Below, one piece after another: positions 48,001-60,000 of a stretch of DNA of 64,000 nucleotides. This DNA is from Apostichopus japonicus (lineage: Eukaryota > Echinodermata > Holothuroidea > Aspidochirotida > Stichopodidae). Under the pieces are notes generated by a model. It searched no databases. It was not told the DNA's origin and saw nothing but the letters and a program-made list of their open reading frames with translations. Position 1 is the first letter of the stretch, and every line of letters starts with the position of its first letter. The DNA lies in the NCBI RefSeq assembly GCF_037975245.1, contig NC_092573.1, forward strand, positions 26,567,265-26,631,264, in the 5' to 3' direction. A program made the position numbers and the translations under genes.

Positions 48001-51000
48001 TCCCATTAGCTAAACGATATTATAGCTAAGAATGTAAGTCAAAATTAAGTTGAAATAAGTCAAAATTACTACTTCTTGTAGTTTGCCGAGGCATGATTTG
48101 GAATGGTACTTATATGAGTCATCAGTCTGAATTTGATTTAAATCATTATATTATGAGTTTCAATCATGTCCAGCTTGAATGAAGAACCACAGGTTCTTGA
48201 CTTTCATCAAGCCACATCAAAGGTTCTCTGCCAATAAGCCTCATGTACATTCTTTATTCACTGATGTTTGCTTTCAACCACAACTTTATTCAAGCCTCAC
48301 TATCTACAATCATTGGTTCAGCTCAGCAGCCATAGCACCAATCATTTAAGTGATAAGGATAACTGATATTAGACATCTCACCTCATTGTCAGGTAAAATA
48401 TTTGTCTCAACAAATTTCTTGGCCAGTTCAATTCTATGCTGATTGTGTGAGTCAAGTAGCATTTTTAGAGTGTTGAGAGGTGCCATGTTAACAACTTCTT
48501 CATAGGTCTTCTTCAACACCTGTCAGGATAGATGTCACAAGTTACTACTAAAGCAGAGTTTCAATGCTGTATCATATGAAAGGAATATCCCACAAACAAA
48601 ATGAATCCATACTCAACATGATCCAAGCAATTATAATGTAAATAATGCTGGTAATAATAAGGATAAAATAATCACAACTTGGTGCTGGTTACATTGTGGC
48701 AAACCTTAAAAGGAAACTGTATAACACAAAATCATCAATTTGTGCAACCATTATTCGTTAAATTCTGTTGCATTGGGACTTACTATGACCTTTTCTGTAA
48801 TTATAGCAATGATCTGAAATATTACTTCAATCAGTAAAGTCTTACATATATCAGATGAATTTTGTAATCACCTTGCTAATTTGGTAACAAGTAACAATCT
48901 GCTCACAACAATTACTGCCATCCTTGCAAAAAGATGACAATGACTTCATTGTTTTCAAGACTTCATCTTCAACCTCCTGCTCCAAGTTTTGATCCATAAA
49001 GTTGGTTGGCACAGAGACCACTACATGTAAAAACAGAACGAAGGACTTCAACTAGAACTGAAAATATTGAAAGATTGTATTTTTGCTGACAACATATATT
49101 TATAACAACAACAAAGTTCAACCTGTCGACATAGGTCAGCTACGTACATGATCAAAGTACTTCATAAAAGTTGGAGAATGTCTTCAACTCTCACAGCTAA
49201 AATAACTGTTCATTAGCTCCAGATTCATCCCATGAGTGGTTCACAAATGTTTAGACTTTAGGTAGACCCTTCAAGACTTAGCAATTTACAACTTGTACAC
49301 CAACAGCTATTACATATAAATTGTGAAGTACTAAAATGTTAAATTACAAGTCAGAGAACAGAGCCACTACTCAAAGCATCCAAAACAAAATAAAAGTATT
49401 TTAGTGAAACAGTGCCATAATCCCTCATTATTTAATGTACACAAAAGTGATAACAATATAAATATTGAGATGGTATTAAAAAAATGGATTCTGTGATGAA
49501 AAGGACCATCCAAAAAACCTTCAACAATAGTGGACAGGGATTGAATTCACCCATGACAGACTAGTGGGTGCCATTAAAAACCATCTGTTGGTGACAGCAA
49601 TAAAAGCACTGCAGTGTAATCAAGCTGCCCCATCAGAACTATCTCAATGATAATTAACACACCAAACCTAGCCTCCAAAATTGCTCAGAACTTCAGCAAT
49701 ATTTGCACCAGCCACAACAGTAAAGACAAACTGAGCTAGCTTTACATCTGCTTATTATTATCACCTGAATGTTGTGAGAAAAACAAATAAATAAATGAAT
49801 GACATGACTGAATACCGAAATCATAATGATCTAGATGATCAATTTACTATCATACTATAGTTGATACAAATAAATGTGTTGTATACAGTATGTCACCACC
49901 CAATATTACCATCACACCAACTATAGTTAATACAAATAAATGTGTTGTATACAGTATGTCACCACCCAATATCACCATCACACCAACTATAGGTGATACA
50001 AATAAATGTGTTGTATACAGTATGTCACCACCCAACATCACCATCACACCAACTATAGTTGATACAAATAAATGTGTTGTATACAGTACAGTGTGTCACC
50101 ACCCAATATCACCATCACACCAACTATAGTTGATACAAATAAATGTGTTGTATACAGTATGTCACCACCCAATATCACCATCACACCAACTATAGTTGAT
50201 ACAAATAAATGTGTTGTATACAGTATGTCACCACCCAATATCACCATCACACCAACTATAGTTGATACAAATAAATGTGTTGTATACAGTACAGTGTGTC
50301 ACCACCCAATATCACCATCACACCAACTATAGTTGATACAAATAAATGTGTTGCATACAGTGTGTCACCACCCAATATTACCATCACACCAACTATAGTT
50401 GATACAAATAAATGTGTTGCATACAGTATGTCACCACCCAATATTACCATCACACCAACTATAGTTGATACAAATAAATGTGTTGTATACAGTATGTCAC
50501 CACCCAATATTACCATCACACCAACTTCAGTTGATACAAATAAATGTGTTGTATACAGTACAGTGTGTCACCACCCAATATCACCATCACACCAACTATA
50601 CTTGATACAAATAAATGTGTTGTATACAGTATGTCACCACCCAATATCATCATCACACCAACTATAGTTGATACAAATAAATGTGTTGTATACAGTATGT
50701 CACCACCCAATATCACCATCACACCAACTATACTTGATACAAATAAATGTGTTGTATACAGTATGTCACCACCCAATATCATCATCACACCAACTATAGT
50801 TGATACAAATAAATGTGTTGTATACAGTATGTCACAACCCAATATTACCAAAAATTGAGTCCCAAAAATGTTGGGCCAAAAATTGGGCCCAAAGAATGTG
50901 TCCTACATTGCATCTGAGGTGCAAATATAATTTGGGCCCACCAAACATGAAAAAAAGAGCACCGGGAAGTGTTTGGGGCCCAGATAGTACCACCACATTT

Positions 51001-54000
51001 AAGCCCACATGTACCAGCTATTAACCAACAGCTGTATTCCAAGTTTGGATATAATCCGATTTACGGTTGTGAAGTTATTGCAATTTAAAATTTTGACCAG
51101 CCCCCTCCTTTGCCTAAAACTTGGGCTTGATAATGCACCTAAATGATCCCAAACATACTTTGGGCAAACATACTGGCTCAAAAATATACTTGACCCCAAA
51201 AACTTGAGCCCCAAGAAATATGAACTTGAATGGTCCAAAAAATATTAGGCCGCACGAATTGAGGCCAAAAAATGTGGCCCAAATGCATTAGAGGTGAAAG
51301 AACAATTTGGGCCCACCCAGACCAAAAATGCGCCCGGAATATTTGGGGCCCAGATGGTCCCAAATAATATAGGTGCTACATGTACCAGCTACTAACCACC
51401 AACTGTGTACGAAGTTTGGCTACTTCAGGTTACAGAGTTATTGCAATGTAAAGATTTTTACGTTTGACCCAAAACATCATTAATAAAAACGAATACAAAT
51501 CTTGTGTCCTGCAACTTTTTACATTGTATTCTAGTATTGAAATAATTTGTGCAGTTTGTGGCCTTACTTTGGTAATTCACTCACACAACTACCCCTCATG
51601 GAGCTTTCAGAACTGTAGCAATCAGCTTTTCAGAGAACTGAACTATTGGTGAGCATTTGCCAAAAAGTTGTAACAAACTGATATTTCTTAATGTTTACTT
51701 ATCATATTGAATCAAAAATTTGGCATGGCAAAAATAAATTTTGCAACATTACATTGATTGTTGGCAACAAAATTTCAGACAAGAAGTATAATTCCACCAT
51801 ACATACACTGGCATTATTACCAAATTCACAGTGTTATGGGCCAAAGTGCTCTTTTCATAAACATTTGAAAGTGGTCTACATGCTTTCTAGTTTCAACAGA
51901 ATATACTTCAATATAACTCTTGTAAGGATAAATGACTACATTAAATTTAGCTTTGTCGCAAGTAGTAGCAGCACAGTTTTCAATCAGTTTATAGTTCAGC
52001 TGACACTGTCAGACTATACATTAGTCAGAGTGATGCCCTCCCGCTAAGTGACTGCTATAATATATGTCAGACTATACTATACATTAGTCAGAGTGATGCC
52101 CTCCTAGTAAGTGACTGCTATAATATATGTCAGACTATACTATACATTAGTCAGAGTGATGCCCTCCTAGTTAGTGACTGCTATAGTATATGTCAGACTA
52201 TACTATACATTAGTCAGAGTGATGCCCTCCTAGTAAGTGACTGCTATAATATATGTCAGACTATACTATACATTAGTCAGAGTGATGCCCTCCTAGTAAG
52301 TGACTGCTATAATATATGTCAGACTATACTATACATTAGTCAGAGTGATGCCCTCCTAGTAAGTGACTGCTATAATATATGTCAGACTATACTATACATT
52401 AGTCAGAGTGATGCCCTCCCGGTAAGAGACTGCTATAATATATGTCAGACTATAATATACATTAGTCAGAGTGATGCCCTCCTAGTAAGTGACTGCTATA
52501 ATATATGTCAGACTATACTATACATTAGTCAGAGTGATGCCCTCCTAGTAAGTGACTGCTATAATATATGTCAGACTATACTATACATTAGTCAGAGTGA
52601 TGCCCTTCCAGTAAGTGACTGCTATAATATATGTCAGACTATACTATACATTAGTCAGAGTGATGCCCTCCCAGTAGGTGACTGCTATAATATATGTCAG
52701 ACTATACTATACATTAGTCAGAGTGATGCCCTCCCGGTAAATGACTGCTATAATATATGTCAGACTATACTATACATTAGTCAGAGTGATGCCCTTCCGG
52801 TAAGTGACTGCTATAATATGTCAGACTATACTATACATTAGTCAGAGTGATGCCCTCCTAGTAAGTGACTGCTATAATATATGTCAGACTATACTATACA
52901 TTAGTCAGAGTGATGCCCTCCTAGTTAGTGACTGCTATAGTATATGTCAGACTATACTATACATTAGTCAGAGTGATGCCCTCCCAGTAAGTGACTGCTA
53001 TAATATATGTCAGACTATACTATACATTAGTCAAAGTGATGCCCTCCCGGTAAGTGACTGCTATAATATATGTCAGACTATACTATACATTAGTCAGAGT
53101 GATGCCCTCCCGGTAAGTGACTGCTATAATATATGTCAGACTATACTATACATTAGTCAGAGTGATGCCCTCCTGGTAAGTGACTGCTATAATATATGTC
53201 AGACTATACTATACATTAGTCAGAGTGATGCCCTTCCAGTAAGTGACTGCTATAATATATGTCAGACTATACTATACATTAGTCAGAGTGATGCCCTCCT
53301 AGTAAGTGACTGCTATAATATATGTCAGACTATACTATACATTAGTCAGAGTGATGCCCTCCTAGTAAGTGACTGCTATAATATATTTCAGACTATACTA
53401 TACATTAGTCAGAGTGATGCCCTCCTAGTAAGTGACTGCTATAATATAAGTCAGACTATACTATACATTAGTCAGAGTGATGCCCTTCCAGTAAGTGACT
53501 GCTATAATATATTTCAGACTATACTATACATTAGTCAGAGTGATGCCCTCCTAGTAAGTGACTGCTATAATATAAGTCAGACTATACTATACATTAGTCA
53601 GAGTGATGCCCTCCTAGTAAGTGACTGCTATAATATAAGTCAGACTATACTATACATTAGTCAGAGTGATGCCCTCCTAGTAAGTGACTGCTATAATATG
53701 TCAGACTATACTATACATTAGTCAGAGTGATGCCCTTCCAGTAAGTGACTGCTATAATATAAGTCAGACTATACTATACATTAGTCAGAGTGATGCCCTC
53801 CTAGTAAGTGACTGCTATAATATAAGTCAGACTATACTATACATTAGTCAGAGTGATGCCCTTCCAGTAAGTGACTGCTATAATATATTTCAGACTATAC
53901 TTTACATTAGTCAGAGTGATGCCCTCCTAGTAAGTGACTGCTATAATATAAGTCAGACTATACTATACATTAGTCAGAGTGATGCCCTTCCAGTAAGTGA

Positions 54001-57000
54001 CTGCTATAATATATGAAAAACCCACCAGATACTGTTTGGAGGGAATACAATACTGCCATATCAAGTATCTGAAATAGAGAGTTTTACCTTCACTTCAGTA
54101 TAAGCCACAGTTATGCATAAATTGGTCATAAATTAACATCCCCTCCTAGAGGTTAAACAGGGTCACACCCATGATATTTTTAAACTGGGCACTATGACAC
54201 TTGGTTGTCCAAGGGAGAGTTCGAATAACGGATGCTCGTGTTTGAGATGTATTCAAAGGGAATTAGAGAACTGCTCTTTCGGAAGGAATGAAGTTTTCTT
54301 GATCATGCATTTCTCTTTTGGTGACTGTGACGTCATCTGGAATATTTATGTCACACAGTGTAGTTTCTTTCCAGTGTGGATGCTGAAGCTTGTTTTCACA
54401 GTGACCCCTAAGCAACAGAACTGGTAAAATTCACAACTTAGCACTACTGCTTACCACTTACAGACCTCCTCATTACAGGGGGTGTGTTGCTTCCACCAAA
54501 TGTAGTCTGCTTTCCAGGCTTCTGCCATTCACTGGTGCGACGATGTTGTCTTTGATCTGCAGCACCAATCAACCTCTTCAGGTCACTATCAAGTTGAAAT
54601 GTTTGTAAAGTTCCTTTAGCCAGGAGAATGCATGACAAAATTATCTCTAAATCTTGACAGTAGTGCTGGAATTGAGTGGACAAATGATGTGCCTGATTGA
54701 CACAGCCTCTTTGAAGGAGCTTAGAGAGGATGCTATTCAGAGCAGACAATTGCTGAAATCAAAAGAATAGGAACAAGAATTAAAGTGATATGTGAACTAA
54801 TACTAAAATAAAGGATTAATTAAGTTCATTAATCTCTGGATAAAGCCAAGAACAACAGACATATGAAACCACACTCAAGCAAGTTCTTTCTAGCTGATAT
54901 AAATCAATGTGAATTCACCTACAGCAGAAATATCTGAAGTTCAAACCTTACATGCGGAATGCTCTTGCATTTCACCTAGTTTTTAACTCCATGCAACTAA
55001 CATACTTTTAGTGCATGGGTTAGTATGTTTCCTATTCGCAAAAGAAACTAGCAAAGATACTCCTTCAAACAAATATAAGTCAGTTCTATGATGCCAGTAA
55101 GGAAACCCCTTATAACATATGGAAGACAGTTTTATGGAAGATACCAGTAAGGACAACCCGTAAAACATTTGAAAGACAGTTTATAAATGATACCAGTAAG
55201 GACAACCCTTATAACATATGGAAGACAGTTTTATCGAAGATACCAGTAAGGACAACCCTTATAACATTTGGAGGACAGTTTATAAATGATACCAGTAAGG
55301 ACAACCCTTATAACATTTGGAAGACAGTTTTATGGAAGATACCAGTAAGGACAACCCGTAAAACATTTGAAAGACAGTTTATAAATGATACCAGTAAGGA
55401 CAACCCTTATAACATATGGAAGACAGTTTTATCGAAGATACCAGTAAGGACAACCCTTATAACATTTGGAGGACAGTTTATAAATGATACCAGTAAGGAC
55501 AACCCTTGAAACATTTGGAAGACAGTTTTATGAATGAATCCAGTAAGGACAACCCTTATAACATTTGGAACACAGTGTATAAATGATACCAGTATGGACA
55601 ACCCGTATAACATTTGGAAGACAGTTTATGAATGATACCAGTAAGGACAACCCTTGAAACATTTGGAAGACAGTTTTATGAATGAATCCAGTAAGGACAA
55701 CCCTTATAACATTTGGAACACAGTGTATAAATGATACCAGTATGGACAACCCTTATAACATTTGGAAGACAGTTTATAAATGATACCAGTAAGGACAACC
55801 CTTATAACATTTGGAAGACGGTTTCTAAAAATGATACCAGTATGGACAACCCTTATAACATTTGGAAGACAGTTTATAAATGATACCAGTAATGACAACC
55901 CTTATAACATTTGGAAGACAGTTTTATGGAAGATACCTGTAAGGACAACCCTTATAACATTTGGAACACAGTTTAAAAATGTTACCAGTAAGGACAACCC
56001 TTATAACATTTGGAAGACAGTTTTATGGATGAATCCAGTTAGGACAACCCTAATAACATTTGGAAGACAGTTTTATGGAAGATACCAGTAAAGACAACCC
56101 TTATAACATTTGGAAGACAGTTTATAAATTGATACCAGTAAGGACAACCCTTATAACATTTGGAAGACAGTTTTGTGGAAGATACCAGTAAGGGCAACCC
56201 TTATAACATTTGGAAGAAAGTTTATAAATGATACCAGTAAGGACAACCCTTATAACATTTGGAAGACAGTTTTATGAATGATACCAGTAAGGGTAACCCT
56301 TATAACATTTGGAAGACAGTTTTGTGGAAGATACCAGTAAGGGCAACCCTTATAACATTTGGAAGACAGTTTATGAATGATACCAGTAAGGACAACCCTT
56401 ATTACATTTGGAAGACAGTTTATAAATGATACCAGTAAGGACAACCCTTATTACATTTGAAAGACAGTTTTATAAATGGAAGCAGCAAGAACAACCCTTA
56501 TAACATTTGGTAGAGTAATAATAAATACCAATAAGACCAACCATTATAACATTTGGTAGTAAGTTTTATTAATGATCCCCCTGTTAAGATGATAATGACA
56601 ACAGTCAGAAGTCCCTAACTTAATGAAACAAGTATAGATGTAAATTCTGACAGTATTATCAATGAACCAATGATCACAGCCAGACTCCAGTAATATAAGT
56701 ATTATCAATGAACCAATGCTCATAGCCTGACTTTTATGATACCAGTAATATAAGTATTCTCAATGAACCAATAATCACAGCCACACTCCAGTAATATAAG
56801 CATTATCAATGAACCAATGCTCACAGCCTGACTTTAATGATACCAGTAATATAAGTATTATCAATTAACCAATGCTCACAGCCTGACTTTAATGATACCA
56901 GTAATATAAGTATTAGCAATGAACCAATGCTAACAGCCTGACTTTAACGATGCCAGTAATATAAGTATTAGCAATGAACCAATGCTCACAGCCTGACTTT

Positions 57001-60000
57001 AATGATACCAGTAATATAAGTATTAGCAATGAACCAATGCTCACAGCCTGACTTTAATGATACCAGTAATATAAGTATTATCAATGAACCAATGCTCACA
57101 GCCTGACTTTAACGATGCCAGTAATATAAGTATTAGCAATGAACCAATGCTCACAGCCTGACTTTAATGATACCAGTAATATAAGTATTAGCAATCAACC
57201 AATGCTCATAGCCTGACTTTAACGATGCCAGTAATATAAGTATTAGCAATGAACCAATGCTCATAGCCTGACTTTAATGATACCAGTAATATAAGTATTA
57301 GCAATGAACCAATGCTCACAGCCTGACTTTAATGATACCAGTAATATAAGTATTAGCAATGAACCAATGCTCACAGCCTGACTTTAACGATGCCAGTAAT
57401 ATAAGTATTAGCAATCAACCAATGCTCACAGCCTGACTTTAATGATACCAGTAATAAAAGTAATATCAATGAACCAATGCTCACAGCCTGACTTTAATGA
57501 TGCCAGTAATATAAGTATTAGCAATGAACCAATGCTCACAGCCTGACTTTAATGATACCAGTAATATAAGTATTATCAATGAACCAATGCTCACAGCCTG
57601 ACTTTAATGATACCAGTAATATAAGTATTAGCAATCAACCAATGCTCATAGCCTGACTTTAACGATGCCAGTAATATAAGTATTAGCAATGAACCAATGC
57701 TCACAGCCTGACTTTAATGATACCAGTATTATAAGTATTAGCAATGAACCAATGCTCACAGCCTGACTTTAATGATACCAGTAATATAAGTATTAGCAAT
57801 GAACCAATGCTCACAGCCTGACTTTAATGATACCAGTAATATAAGTATTAGCAATGAACCAATGCTCACAGCCTGACTTTAACGATGCCAGTAATATAAG
57901 TATTAGCAATGAACCAATGCTCACAGCCTGACTTTAATGATACCAGTAATATAAGTATTAGCAATGAACCAATGCTCACAGCCTGACTTTAACGATGCCA
58001 GTAATATAAGTATTAGCAATCAACCAATGCTCACAGCCTGACTTTAATGATACCAGTAATAAAAGTAATATCAATGAACCAATGCTCACAGCCTGACTTT
58101 TATAATACCAGTAATATAAGTATTAGCAATTAACCAATGCTCACAGCCTGACTTTAATGATACCAGTATTATAAGTATTAGCAATTAACCAATGCTCACC
58201 TCCTCAGAACAGTTCAAATCTTCATCATTGCTTTTACTCCTTCTCTCTTCAAAAAGTAACTCTTGAGGTCCTTGTGATTTACATTCCCAGACATCCCCTT
58301 CTTCTTGATTGTGTGAAAGATGAAGCTCTTGATTTACAACTGCTAGCTGCCAGAATCAATACAAACAAAAACTAAATGAGGTATTAGCACTTGAAGCAAA
58401 TGGACTTTACATTCAAGTTAAACTACCTGTCCTTCTGTGTAGAGTTTAAAGACAGTTAACTTCAAAACTGTTTGCAGAATTTGGATATGTTAACTAAGAG
58501 TTCTTTAACAATAGAAAAAAACAACAAATCTTTGCACTTTGCAAGCTTTAGCAAATGAAGCAAAATCTGGGGCAGTTGTAACATAACTTGATGAGAGCAT
58601 AACACATTTTGTGGTTTTGGGCAAAGAAACATATCACTTTATACAAGTGTCATGGAGTAGTAAAATGGAGCACATTTTGTGGTACCTGAGCTTACTAATA
58701 TGACACACAATGTACATGTATCAGGAAGCACAGTAACGAAACATAACACTTTATTAGATCTCATCTCCCTTCATGTAATGTATAGGAAGATGAGATATTG
58801 TACTTCATCCCACAGCAGAAATGTGAGGATGTGTGTGTGCGTGTGTGAGCGAACAAGTGTGTCGCAGACTCCTCCTAGACCGTCAGTCCAATCAAGTTCA
58901 GACCTGGTTCATAGGTGTCTGACCATGTAAAATCTGGCCTGTGTGACTGATGATGTCATAGGTCTAATATTCCAAAAACTTTTTAGTCATGACCTGCTTG
59001 TTATCAGTGTGCTGGAAATAGTCGTTTAACCACAAGGATATGAAGAGAATGATGAGAAGATATTAAAATATATTTTTTATGTGGTTGTAAAGGGTTGGGG
59101 TCAAAGGTCAAGTTAGGTCAAAGGTCAAATTGGCAAAAATTGCAAAAAAAAGTGTGTCGCAAACTCCTCCTGGACTGTAAGTTTCATCAATTTCAAACTT
59201 GGTGAAAGGTGCCTGACCATGTTTACTCGTGCCTGTGTGATTGATGATGTCATAAGTCAGAGGTCACAAACCTTCCTTTTTGGATGTTGAGGGTTAAGTT
59301 GAAAGGACAATGTAGGTCAGATTTGAAATTGGCCAACATTTGATGCAATGCATGAAACAACATTGATGGTTAGATCATGGAGATGAGATCTGCAAGTCCA
59401 TGGATTGCCCTCTTGTTGACAATTGTCATAGAATAACAAAGTGAACATGTATTTCCTGTTGGAGGTGTACTGTAACACACAAAGAAACAGATACAAACGT
59501 CAAGTACTCCAAGATACCAGTGTGAATCTACACACCATAGGGTACGTGTGCCAACATCTTTCACTCATATTTGCTTCAGTGACTTTTCCGTTAATACTGA
59601 AACAACTTCTTTCATTATCATACCTTTTCTGCTTCTACTTTTAGTCTCCAAGTCCACATTTCTCTTTCCAGTTGGCTAACTGCTGATCCCTGTGAGACCT
59701 TCTTCATCCATTCATAGGCTAGGTGAAGTATGAAAGCTTTCTCAGTGGAACTCAAAACCACGTCTGTATTTTCCCTGTTCACCCAGTTCTGAAACAATGG
59801 AGTGAAAATAGTTTACTTTAAAGTTAAACATGTATCAGTTGCTGGAAAAACCAGCTTATCTACATCTGAAAATTATCTTGGGAGGTTCCTAAAATTCAGT
59901 GTGGATCAGTACTAATAATTGCAATTGTTAACAACATGCAGACTGGGTATCCATAAAGACACTAATCCAGCTTACAGCAATGAATGACAGCAGGATATCT

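Noticed and set aside
49850-50858. Set of 65-130-codon open frames on both strands
   Set aside because: They come from the 66-bp minisatellite.
52804-54016. 305-codon plus-strand open frame and its continuation
   Set aside because: It is the 63-bp minisatellite (21-residue repeat), antisense in an SPG11 intron, broken only where units change length.
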